A stretch of 55,570 bases of DNA. Source: Streptomyces rishiriensis. Its GTDB lineage: Bacteria > Actinomycetota > Actinomycetes > Streptomycetales > Streptomycetaceae. Position numbers and translations under genes: made by a program. The stretch is from the NCBI RefSeq assembly GCF_003112535.1, contig NZ_BEWA01000001.1:376337-431906 (forward strand). The letters run 5' to 3'. Numbering within the stretch: position 1 is the first letter of the stretch; each line of letters begins with the position of its first letter. The notes beneath the pieces were generated by a model that was given only the letters and a program-made list of their open reading frames with translations, ran no database searches and had not been told where the DNA came from. This document shows, in pieces, positions 43,396-51,096 of this stretch.

Positions 43396-43423
43396 GGCCC
43401 ACCGGGGAACGCGGCGGTGGGCC
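43396..43423. terminator. 9-bp hairpin between cyclase gene and NRPS1
   Basis: A perfect inverted repeat, GGCCCACCG (43396-43404) and CGGTGGGCC (43415-43423), with a 10-nt loop, lies in the 195-bp gap between the thioesterase stop and the NRPS1 start. There is no U-tract. It could be an attenuator or partial terminator, or an mRNA processing or stability element that sets different levels for small and giant proteins. Confidence 0.4.
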
Positions 43424-43512
43424 GGCACGGGCGCAGGCATGAGGACGGTGCGGCGGGCCCCGGCGGGCAGCACGGGGCGCGGTGCCGGTGGAACCGGAAA
43501 GGCCGCCGCGGT

Positions 43513-44865
43513 TCAGCCGTCGTCGGTACGGCGTGCGGTGCGCCCGGAGATCTGCACCCGGTCGATCCGGCCGGTGGCGGGGTCGCGGTGGAACCGGCCG
43601 CCGGGCTCGGGGCGGCCGGTCGCCGGATCGAGCAGGTCGCAGGAGAGGTCGGCGTGGCAGACCAGGGTGAGGGGCAGGTCGCCGTCCACGGACAGGGCCG
43701 GCGCGCCGTCGGGCCCGGGGGCGATCCGGTACGTGGTGGAGCCGTTGCGGTAGGCGCCGGCGCAGTCGGGCAGCGCGACGGCCGGGCCGCGCTCCGCGGG
43801 GCGGAGTGCCGTGGGTACCCGTATCCCGGTGAGACGGGCCAGGTCGTCGGCGAGGTCGCGCCAGAGCGCGGTGGCGCCGCCCGCGTTGCCGGTGAAGGCG
43901 ACCACCACACCGGTCTCCGGATCGGCCCGCAAGTGGCAGGAGGTTCCCTGGGCGTTGCCGTCGTGGCCGCACCAGACGCGCTCGCCCTGCCGGTACAGGG
44001 CGAGCCCGGCGCCCCATCCGTCGGCGAGGGTGCCGGGGCGTGCCGCCGGCTCGGGGTGGCGCATCTCCTTGGCGACGGAGGGCGGCAGCACGTCGTCGCG
44101 GCCGACCAGCGCGGCCCCCAGGGCGGCCAGGTCCGTGGCGCTGGCCAGCAGCGCCCCGGCCGGTGCCTCCAGTGGCGCCAGGGTCTGCGCGGTGGGCCGC
44201 AGCCGGCCGGTGGCCGTGTTGACGGCGTGGCCCGCGGCGATCGGACGCAGGGGCCGCGCGTCGCCGAGGAACGCGGGCTCGGTGCGCAGGGGCTGGAGGA
44301 GCAGGGAGCCGACCGCCTCCTGCCACGGCATGCCGGTGACGGCCTCCACCAGCCGTCCCAGGGCGACGTACCCGGCGTTGGAGTAGGAGAAGTCGGTGCC
44401 GGGCGCGAAGAGCAGGTCCCGGCGGGTGCACACGGCCGACAGATAGCGGCCGGCGGTGGTTGCGGCGGCGGTGTCGGAGTCCGGACCGGTCGGCAGCCCA
44501 CCGGTGTGGCTGAGCAGGTGACGTATCGTCACCTCGGGTATGTCCCGTAAGTCCGGGAGGTGCTCGGCGGCCGGATCGTCCAGGTCGAGATCGCCGTCGT
44601 CGGCGAGGAGCAGCACGAGGGCTGCCGTGTAGGGCTTGGTGAGGGATCCGAGGGGGACGGCCGTGCCGGCGGTGCACGGGGCTCCGGTGGCCGCGTCGGC
44701 CGTACCGGTGTGCAGTGTGAGGACGTCCGTGCCGGTGTCCACGGCCAGTTGGGCGCCGGGTACCCGGTGGCCGCGGGCCAGGGTGTCCAGACGGTCCTGC
44801 AGTTCCGGGCGTAACGGGGACGGCGCCTGGAAGACGTCGGTGTCAGTGGGGACGGTGTACGGCAT
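43513..44865 (-). CDS. Stand-alone PBP-type thioesterase / peptide cyclase (SurE-like, beta-lactamase fold)
   Basis: A 450-residue serine hydrolase of the penicillin-binding-protein/class C beta-lactamase fold. The catalytic set is complete: Ser74-x-x-Lys77 in GSLTKPYTA, Tyr161-x-Asn163 in DFSYSNAGY, and His301-Asp-Gly303 in CGHDGNAQG. A C-terminal lipocalin-like domain follows from about residue 350. Length and motifs match SurE-type enzymes, which act in trans to cyclise NRPS chains ending in a D-residue. There is no signal peptide (MPYTVPTDTDVFQAP...), so it should be cytoplasmic, unlike true PBPs or beta-lactamases. Its place next to NRPS genes that lack a TE and end in E supports the role. 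Leu18 is a TTA codon (44812-44814). A plain esterase/beta-lactamase role is the alternative. Confidence 0.9.
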   Translation of the reverse strand: MPYTVPTDTDVFQAPSPLRPELQDRLDTLARGHRVPGAQLAVDTGTDVLTLHTGTADAATGAPCTAGTAVPLGSLTKPYTAALVLLLADDGDLDLDDPAAEHLPDLRDIPEVTIRHLLSHTGGLPTGPDSDTAAATTAGRYLSAVCTRRDLLFAPGTDFSYSNAGYVALGRLVEAVTGMPWQEAVGSLLLQPLRTEPAFLGDARPLRPIAAGHAVNTATGRLRPTAQTLAPLEAPAGALLASATDLAALGAALVGRDDVLPPSVAKEMRHPEPAARPGTLADGWGAGLALYRQGERVWCGHDGNAQGTSCHLRADPETGVVVAFTGNAGGATALWRDLADDLARLTGIRVPTALRPAERGPAVALPDCAGAYRNGSTTYRIAPGPDGAPALSVDGDLPLTLVCHADLSCDLLDPATGRPEPGGRFHRDPATGRIDRVQISGRTARRTDDG

Positions 44866-44962
44866 GAGAAGGGGACTCCCGTTGCGTGGGTCTCATGTGC
44901 GGGTGACGGCCGGGCCCGCCGCGAGCGGTGCGGGGGCCGGCCGGGGCGCGGGTGCGCCGGGC

Positions 44963-46171
44963 TCAGGCTCTGCCGACCTCGACGGGCAGGTGGCGGACGC
45001 CGATGATCACAGCCGGGTTCTGGAAGGTGACGTCCTCGTAGGACGGGACGACCAGCGTGGGGAAACGTTCATGCACCATGCGCAGGGCGATCCGCGCCTC
45101 CAGCCGGGCCAGCGGGGCGCCGAAGCAGAAGTGGATGCCGTGCCCGAAGGTCAGGTGGGGGTTCGGGTGGCGGGTGAGATCGAGCGTGTCGGGCGCCGCG
45201 AAGCGGGCCGGGTCCCGGTTGGCCGCGCCGAGATGCACCATGAGGAGCGTGTCGACCGGGATCTCGTGTCCGCCGAGGACCACCGGGCGGGTGACCCGGC
45301 GGCCGAGTTCGGGGAAGGGGGGCAGCCAGCGGAGGATCTCCTCGACGGCCTCCGGGATGCGCCCCGGGTCGGCGCGCAGGGCACTGTCCGCGCCGGGATG
45401 CCGGTCGAGGACGACGACGGCGTTGCCTAGCAGCGCGGTCGTGGTGATGTGCCCGGCGACCAGCAGCAGGGCGACGAAACCGACCATTTCCTGGTCGCGC
45501 AGGCGGACGCCGTCCACCTCGGCGGCGATGAGCCTGCTCGTCAGGTCGTCTCCGGGGGCGGCGCGGCGGGCGCGGATGTGCTCCAGCATGTAGCCGTTCA
45601 TCTCGCGCACCGTGGGAGCGATGGCCTCCAGCGCGCGTTCGAGGTCGGCCATGTCCGGGGCCTCACCGAGCTGGTCGCCGCCGAACAGAACGCTCGCCCA
45701 CTCCTGGAAGAGCCGGTGTTCCTCGGCCGGGATGCCGAGCAGTTCGGCGATCACGATGATCGGCAGCGGATAGGCCAGCGAGTCGACCAGGTCGAACCGG
45801 TCGTGGCCGGCGACGGAGTCCAGCAGCCGCGCGCACACGGCCTCGATGCGGGGTGCCAGCCCCTGCACGACCCGGGGGGTGAACGCCTGGCTGACCAGGG
45901 CGCGGAGCTTGCGGTGCTCCGGGGGGTCCATGCCGACGAAGTTGCCCTGCGTGAAGGTGTCGAAGTCCGGCTGGCTGGGGGCGAGTCCGGTCATGTCGGA
46001 GGAGTACGTCACGGGATCGGCGAGCACGGCGGCGGCGGTCTCGAGGTCCAGCACCTGCCACACGCTCTGGCCCGGATCGTAACGAACCGGTCCGTCCCGG
46101 TGCAGGTCCCGCCACCGCTCGGGTAACGCCTCCAGCAGCGGAGGTTCACCCGTCAGTTGTCTGCTGATCAC
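44963..46171 (-). CDS. Cytochrome P450 monooxygenase
   Basis: A 402-residue soluble bacterial P450. Visible marks are the I-helix LLLVAGHITTT (AGxxTT), ExxR in VEEILRW, and the haem loop FGHGIHFCFG with the axial Cys at about 349. It probably uses ferredoxin partners encoded elsewhere. It is the first gene of the cluster operon, 97 bp before the cyclase, and may hydroxylate or cross-link a residue of the peptide; the target is unknown. The start is GTG at 46171, with GAGGAG about 5 nt upstream. Leu16 is a TTA codon (46124-46126), which suggests dependence on the bldA tRNA. Confidence 0.93.
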   Translation of the reverse strand: MISRQLTGEPPLLEALPERWRDLHRDGPVRYDPGQSVWQVLDLETAAAVLADPVTYSSDMTGLAPSQPDFDTFTQGNFVGMDPPEHRKLRALVSQAFTPRVVQGLAPRIEAVCARLLDSVAGHDRFDLVDSLAYPLPIIVIAELLGIPAEEHRLFQEWASVLFGGDQLGEAPDMADLERALEAIAPTVREMNGYMLEHIRARRAAPGDDLTSRLIAAEVDGVRLRDQEMVGFVALLLVAGHITTTALLGNAVVVLDRHPGADSALRADPGRIPEAVEEILRWLPPFPELGRRVTRPVVLGGHEIPVDTLLMVHLGAANRDPARFAAPDTLDLTRHPNPHLTFGHGIHFCFGAPLARLEARIALRMVHERFPTLVVPSYEDVTFQNPAVIIGVRHLPVEVGRA

Positions 46172-47587
46172 CTTGTCTCCTCGGTAGCGGCGCGCGCGGG
46201 CAGGGAGGGACCACGCCCATGGGTGTGCGGGATCCGGCGGTGGAACAGGGGGTGGAACAGGGGTGGGAACAAGGGGTCACCGTCGGTGGGACGGCGCGGC
46301 AGGGACGGGTGACCCGCGCAGCTTCTGCAGCTTCTACGGACGGCCCGGCGGCCGACTGCCGACTGCCGTCACGGCACCGCTGGGCGGTCGGATGCGCGGC
46401 GCACCTCAGCACGTGTGGTGGAACGCGCGGCGGCTCCGGGGCCGGCCACACCCCCGCACAGCCCGGGTGCTCGGGCGGAGCAGTCCGACATCTCATCCCC
46501 CTCGGCGACCAAGTCCGCGCGGCTGCGCGGACCCCTTCCCCCTGATGGAACAACGGCCCGAATGCGGCCGCGCGAACACAGCGGACGAATACGCCCCACC
46601 GATGCGCACGAGCCCGCGATCGGCAGGACACACCGCCGTTCACACCTTTGTTTCACCGGAACGCGGCCACAGTCTTCAGGGTGACCCACCCGATCGCAAC
46701 CCCCCGCCGGATGAACGGAGCGTGCTGGGGCGACTCATTTGCGTCACCGTCCCGCCAACGTGACGGGACGAGCGGGCGCAGGAGGACTCCGGCCGGATTC
46801 CCGCACCCCCGTGTGCCCTGGCGGCCGTTGGGCAAACCACCGGCACCGGAAAAAGGGTGCGGACCCGCCGTACGGGGCTCGGTCGCCGACGCCCCGAAAC
46901 CGCCGTCCCCGCACTGCCCCGCCGCCCTGAACCACCCGCACCCACTCCGGTGAGCTGCACAGTCGGCCACGGTGCGGCGAGGCGGGGCGACGGCCGAGGG
47001 CCCGTGCCGCGCGCCACCCCACCCGGGGCCGCACAAAGGAACCGTTCGCCGTCCCCGAGCCGGCGCTGGAGGCGCCCTGTGTGAGACACCGCCGGGCGGT
47101 GACAGGCCGGGAGTCGACGACGGTGGGCGAATGAAATCGGCCACCGGGATGCGTGGGGGCGCACGCGGGGCATCGGTACGCGCCGCCCGAGCTTCCGCTG
47201 CTCGGGCATGGGCGCGGCCGGACGGGGTATACAAAGACGTTTTCGCGCGCGGGATCACGGCGCGCCGACACGGGCCCGCGGCCTGGGCTCGCCGTGCGGG
47301 GGCGCCGCGGGAAACCTTGTGCCGGGAACGCGCACCGCGGCCGGGCGAGGAGGTGGCCGGCGTACCCGACGTGCCGGCGCACACATCTCATGGGCGGCAC
47401 AGGACTGCTCGGGGGCAGACAGCTCGCGATTGCCCCCGGCGGACGGGACCTCGGCGGAGCGGCGGCAAGGGGGAGCGTGACAACGAAGGCGCACACGGGA
47501 AGTGCGGGCGGCCAGCGCCTGTGTGCGGTCGTGATCAGTGCGCGTGTTTCGCTGCCCTGGTGAGGCTCGTCGTGATGGAGCGCAGGA
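46172..47587. other. Gene-poor 1.4-kb region upstream of the P450-NRPS operon
   Basis: Open frames exist on both strands, but none has a ribosome site plus a recognisable protein. Their translations are Arg/Pro/Ala-rich and frame-shadow-like. The operon promoter should lie here, but I cannot place -35/-10 boxes with confidence. Direct repeats at 46239-46274 are the clearest structure. A GTATAC palindrome at about 47227 is the only obviously AT-leaning promoter-like spot. Confidence 0.4.
46239..46274. repeat. Three tandem 12-bp repeats in the leader/promoter region of the P450 operon
   Basis: GGTGGAACAGGG occurs at 46239-46250 and 46251-46262, followed by the variant GTGGGAACAAGG at 46263-46274. 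They lie 68-103 bp upstream of the P450 GTG and could be a head-to-tail binding site for a regulator, or simple slippage. Confidence 0.75.
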
Positions 47588-47664
47588 TGCGACAGGCGAC
47601 AGTTCACCGCTGACCAGGGCAAGCTCATCGAGCCGTACCCGCCGATGGGTGAGTACAGCCGGGC
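47588..47664 (+). pseudogene. Possible N-terminal fossil of an IS5-like transposase
   Basis: One frame reads RQFTADQGKLIEPYPPMGEY, similar to the 'LTDAQWxLIEPLLP' opening of IS5-group transposases found in Streptomyces. Nothing recognisable follows and no terminal repeats are seen. The match is about 20 residues, so this is tentative. Confidence 0.25.
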
Positions 47665-47669
47665 GGGCG

Positions 47670-48065
47670 TCAGGCGGTCGGGGTGTCGGGGCGGGCGTCG
47701 TACACAGCGCGGGCGGCGTCGATGTGCGTCAGGTGCGTGATGCTCCACTCCAACAGGGGTGCGGTGGCTTCGCGGAGGGTCCTGCCCATCGGAGTGAGTT
47801 CGTAACTGACGTGCGGCGGCATGACGTTGCGGACGGTCCGTGTGAGGATCCCGTCGCGTTCCAGGCCGCGCAGGCTGACGGTGAGCATACGCTGGCTGAT
47901 CCCGTCGACGGCCCGCTTGAGTTCGGTGAAGCGGCGCGGCCCCTGGCTGAGGTTACGCACGATCAGCAGCGACCACTTGTCGCCGACGATGCCGAGCACT
48001 TCACGGGCCTGGCACGGGTCCTCCTGCCGCGTCGGCCGCGACTCGCCGCCTGCTGTGCCGCTCAT
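47670..48065 (-). CDS. HxlR-family winged-helix transcriptional regulator
   Basis: A 131-residue DNA-binding protein. It has the HxlR pattern: CQAREVLGIVGDKWSLLIVRNL, then GPRRFTELKRAVDGISQRMLTVSLRGLERDG (recognition helix region), then the wing with VSYELTPMGRTL. It is one domain, of normal length. The ATG at 48065 has a strong GGAGG ribosome site. It is transcribed divergently from the alpha/beta hydrolase, whose start is 158 bp away, so it probably controls that gene and itself. HxlR proteins often answer to reactive electrophiles, quinones or redox stress. There is no direct evidence that it controls the NRPS operon. Confidence 0.92.
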   Translation of the reverse strand: MSGTAGGESRPTRQEDPCQAREVLGIVGDKWSLLIVRNLSQGPRRFTELKRAVDGISQRMLTVSLRGLERDGILTRTVRNVMPPHVSYELTPMGRTLREATAPLLEWSITHLTHIDAARAVYDARPDTPTA

Positions 48066-48085
48066 GGTTACCTCCAGAGAACCGG

Positions 48086-48101
48086 GGCACCGAAATGTGC
48101 C
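48086..48101. promoter_or_regulatory. Candidate HxlR operator (16-bp palindrome)
   Basis: GGCAC-CGAAAT-GTGCC lies 20 bp upstream of the HxlR start, in the divergent promoter region. A further GGCAC occurs at 48160-48164. A longer-spaced GGTAC/GTACC pair (48122-48126 and 48153-48157) also flanks the centre. The assignment rests on symmetry and location only. Confidence 0.35.
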
Positions 48102-48222
48102 TTATTGATCGGGGTGCGGCAGGTACAGCACGATGATCACGGTTCCCGAAGAGTACCGAGGCACAAACAGGAACCATCATGCTCCCGCGCCTCCACGCCC
48201 CGAAGAGGAAACGACTCCCCTC

Positions 48223-48954
48223 ATGTCAACTTTTCTGCTGGTACACGGCGCCTGGCACAGCGGCCGGTGCTGGGAGCGGGTGGTCCCGCTCCTGGAATCG
48301 GCCGGACACCGCGTGTTCGCACCCTCACTGACCGGCTACGGCGACAAGGCACACCTGCTCGGTCCCGAGGTGGGGCTCGACACGCACGTCGCGGACGTCG
48401 TCAAGCTGATCCACGAGGAGAACCTGACCGAGGTGGTGCTCGTGGGTCACAGCTACGCGGGCCTGGTCGTCTCGTCCGTGGCCAACGAGGTACCGGAACG
48501 AATCGCGCACCTGGTGTACCTCGACGCGATGGTCCCGGAGCACGGCGAGACCGCCGTCGACGTGCAACCCATGACCCAGAACCTGATCGACCTCGCCGCC
48601 AAGTCCGACAACGGCTGGCGCATCCCGCCGCTGCCCGAGATGCCTCCGCCCCTCGGCCTGTTCGGAGTCACCGACCCGGCGGACGTCGCATGGCTGCGTG
48701 CGACGCTCTCCGACCATCCAGTGCGCTGCTTGCGGCAACCGGTCCGGCTGGACAACCCTGCCGTGGGCTCCATTCCGCGCACGCACATCCACTGCGTCGG
48801 CGCAGAGCCGGAGGGCATCGTGCGGCGGTCCGTCCCCGCAGCACAGCCCAACGGCTCCCCGGCACGGATACGGGAACTGCCGACCGGGCACGACTGCATG
48901 ATCACCATGCCGGCAGACCTGAGTGAACTGCTGCTTGAAGCCACCCTTGGGTAG
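48223..48954 (+). CDS. Alpha/beta hydrolase (salicylate-esterase/hydroxynitrile-lyase-like)
   Basis: A 243-residue alpha/beta hydrolase. It opens with FLLVHGAWHSGRCWERVVPLL (the oxyanion HG at residues 8-9) and has the nucleophile elbow GHSYAG with Ser77. LVYLDAMVPEHG is a family signature, and the C-terminal GHDCM supplies the probable catalytic His at about 223. Members hydrolyse small esters or lactones; the substrate is unknown. The ATG at 48223 has GAGGA about 14 nt upstream and gives the normal N-terminus, while the frame extends upstream to 48133 without homology. Divergent pairing with HxlR suggests inducible expression. Confidence 0.88.
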   Translation: MSTFLLVHGAWHSGRCWERVVPLLESAGHRVFAPSLTGYGDKAHLLGPEVGLDTHVADVVKLIHEENLTEVVLVGHSYAGLVVSSVANEVPERIAHLVYLDAMVPEHGETAVDVQPMTQNLIDLAAKSDNGWRIPPLPEMPPPLGLFGVTDPADVAWLRATLSDHPVRCLRQPVRLDNPAVGSIPRTHIHCVGAEPEGIVRRSVPAAQPNGSPARIRELPTGHDCMITMPADLSELLLEATLG

Positions 48955-49214
48955 TGTCCGCCCAGTGCTGCGCCATTGCACCGCCGTCGCCCGTCAGGAC
49001 CTGCTGGAGCTGAGGACCGCGGTCGGCCCGCTCACGGCCGCCGCCCTCGTCAAGGCCCCGACGCAGGCGCCGACAGCTGCCGCCGGGCTGGGAGACCGGA
49101 GGTTCCCGTCGCCGACCCGGTGATCGGGGTCTGCGGGCTCGATCAGGCCCTGTGGGCTCCCGGGGCGTAGTGGAAGAGATTCCCGTCACGCCCGTAGAGC
49201 GCCCGTCGCGCCCG

Positions 49215-49820
49215 TCAGGGCCGCAGGCCCTCCCGCGCGAGGGCGACTCTGGACAAGTCGGAGATGACCTGCCGGTCCCCCCGGCGCCAGGCGTCGGCGA
49301 GACCACCCGGCGGGGTGGGAACCGCGGCGAGGTCGCGCTGCGGCCCGGTGAGCGCGCGCAGCGCGAGCAGGTCGGCGCCACCGGGTTCGTCGAGGAGGCG
49401 TCGGGTGGTGGTGGCGCGGCGGATCCAGCGCAGGCGTGGGGGCAGCCACAGCGCCAGCACGAAGGCTGTCGCGAGGACGACCAGGGCCACTGCGGTCAGG
49501 ATTGCCGCGCGACCCACGGTGTCCTGCAGGGACTGGCCGGCGTCGGAGAGACTGTTGCCCGCTTCCGCGGCGGACCGGAGCGGCTTCTTCAGGGAGTCCC
49601 CGACGAAGGGCACTTTCGAGGCCGCGTCGCCGGCGTCGTTGAGGCCGGCGGCGAGGTCGTCGCCCGCGTTCTGCGCCTTCCTTCCCGGTTCGGCCAGCAG
49701 GGTGATCGCGTCGTGCACGACCAGAGCGAACTTCACCGCGACCGCGATCAAGGCCACGGCAATCAGGTCGGCGAGTACCTGACGGCTCCGACGCGTCGGG
49801 GTCTGGGCATAAAGACGCAT
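49215..49820 (-). CDS. Hypothetical membrane protein with two TM segments
   Basis: A 201-residue protein of unknown function. There are two hydrophobic helices, at about residues 17-36 (VLADLIAVALIAVAVKFALV) and 105-125 (AILTAVALVVLATAFVLALW). Between them is a soluble Ala/Gly/Asp/Ser-rich segment with the amphipathic pattern AGDDLAAGLNDAGDAASKV. The C-terminal 75 residues are charged and probably cytoplasmic. The ATG at 49820 follows AGGAG. Proteins of this layout are common in Streptomyces, but I know no function for them. Neighbours on both sides point away or are transposon debris. Confidence 0.75.
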   Translation of the reverse strand: MRLYAQTPTRRSRQVLADLIAVALIAVAVKFALVVHDAITLLAEPGRKAQNAGDDLAAGLNDAGDAASKVPFVGDSLKKPLRSAAEAGNSLSDAGQSLQDTVGRAAILTAVALVVLATAFVLALWLPPRLRWIRRATTTRRLLDEPGGADLLALRALTGPQRDLAAVPTPPGGLADAWRRGDRQVISDLSRVALAREGLRP

Positions 49821-50344
49821 GGGCGTGCTCCTGTTCCGTCGGAAGCGTCGAGCGGGCGTGCATGAAGGCAGGTGAGTGCAGCTCAGGCGAGGAGGCCCGA
49901 GCGGGCGTTCGACCGTACGGGGAACTCGACTCCTCCACTGCTACCCGCAAGGGGACGTCTTTGACGCACAACCGCCCCGCGCGGCGGCGCGGTGACGACG
50001 CAGTGAACCCGCGGGCGATCAGCCGATCCCTGCACCCCGCCGACCATCGAGGCCAGCCGTTGTTGTGCGCCAGGGTGACGCACGTGTCGACGGGCGCGGT
50101 CGGGCAGCTCGTGCTGGACCCGCCAGCGGCGGACGATGGGCTCGGGCATGTCGTTGCCGCCAGCCACGGCGGCCAGGCTCTGGGCACACAAGAGGGCGTG
50201 CTGTCCCGATTGGGGAGTTTGGGATCTACCTCGACGGTGGTCTCCAGGAACGCCGCGGCGGCAGCCCTTGCGGTGTCCCTGCTCGTAGTGCAGTTCTGCG
50301 CGGAACGGGAGAGCCCGGACAAGAGCACGAGACCTCCTCCGCCG
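49821..50344. other. Intergenic stretch between membrane protein and ISL3 remnant
   Basis: I see no supported gene. Frames on the minus strand here give Arg/Ser-rich translations with no continuation of the transposase, so this is probably decayed mobile-element or spacer DNA. Confidence 0.4.
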
Positions 50345-50795
50345 CCGCTGTCGGTACAGCGCCGGACAGGCGTAACAGCGTGTCCTTGACGACGCGCAGG
50401 CCCGCCCAACACCCCGGCCAGACGGGCGCCCGCGCGGTCGGCCAGCGCGAGAGCGATCGAGGTCAACTGCTCACGCAGCAGCGGTGTGTGACGGACCTGC
50501 GGAATCGTCAGCCCCGCGATCTGCTCGGCGAACGTCACCGCTCGGCACGCCGGGTTCTGGCACGTGAACCGCCGCACCAGCGGCACGATCACCACACTGA
50601 CGCCACCGGCCGCAGCATCCGCAAGCCGTCGCATGTAGCGGCCGTGCGCCCGGACCGACGCACTACCGCCATGGGGCCAGTACGCACCCGCCGAGCGGGC
50701 ACGCGCATGCTTCGTGACCATCCCAGCCGCAGTCCGCTCGACCAACTCCACCACGACACCGGCCGGATGAGGGAACAGCGTCTCGAAACTCCGCG
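50345..50795 (-). pseudogene. ISL3-family transposase remnant (N-terminal zinc-finger/HTH part)
   Basis: The minus strand reads ETLFPHPAGVVVELVERT, then GSASVRAHGRYMRRLADAA, VRRFTCQNPACRAVTFAE and LREQLTSIALALADRAGARL. This is the typical N-terminal region of ISL3 transposases, with a CxxPxC-like finger and HTH. One finger cysteine pair is already lost (YWPHG for CPHCG). At about 50390 the frame shifts and continues briefly as KDTLLRLSGAVP, after which the catalytic DDE part is absent. There is no start codon; a stop lies just upstream. It is clearly inactive. Confidence 0.65.
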
Positions 50796-50852
50796 AAGAA
50801 CACGCGAGCCGTGATCACAGCCGTCACCGACACCGACAGCGTGCGCGCAGCC

Positions 50853-50879
50853 TGGGACCTGCGATCCACGCAGGTCCCA
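50853..50879. terminator. Perfect 11-bp hairpin at the edge of the ISL3 remnant
   Basis: TGGGACCTGCG (50853-50863) and CGCAGGTCCCA (50869-50879) form a perfect stem with a 5-nt loop. There is no T-run. It may be a factor-independent terminator protecting the downstream SDR promoter, or a structure left by the insertion element. Confidence 0.45.
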
Positions 50880-50947
50880 ACAAGGGGGCCAGCAGCGCGG
50901 GTTCGGCCCCATTCGTGCGGCATCATGGCCGGTCAGCGATGGCTACC

Positions 50948-50976
50948 GGCTTAGCGGGAAGATCGCTGGGTATAGT
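50948..50976 (+). promoter_or_regulatory. Possible promoter of the SDR gene
   Basis: TATAGT at 50971-50976 is a good -10 match in otherwise GC-rich DNA, about 120 bp before the SDR start. The -35 candidate (GGCTTA at 50948-50953, 17-bp spacing) is poor. Only the -10 is convincing. Confidence 0.3.
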
Positions 50977-51096
50977 GCAGGCGTTTCGGGGAACCGGCGA
51001 CCTGGAGTCGGTCGGCCTCACGCCCCACCTCGTGTTCACCGGCATCCGAGGCTCTGGCGGGAGCCCCGGTGACCACATCGCCAAGGAGGGCGTCCC

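Noticed and set aside
43513..44865. Antibiotic-resistance beta-lactamase or secreted DD-carboxypeptidase
   Set aside because: No signal peptide and close linkage to TE-less NRPS genes; a PBP-type thioesterase explains it better.
46744..47748. Long minus-strand open frame upstream of the P450
   Set aside because: Arg/Pro-rich, no ribosome site, no family resemblance, and it runs into the HxlR gene.
48956..49126. Short plus-strand frame with ARQDLLELRTAVGPLTAAAL resembling an IS110-type segment
   Set aside because: Similarity is too short and lacks catalytic motifs; no ends or partner sequence seen.
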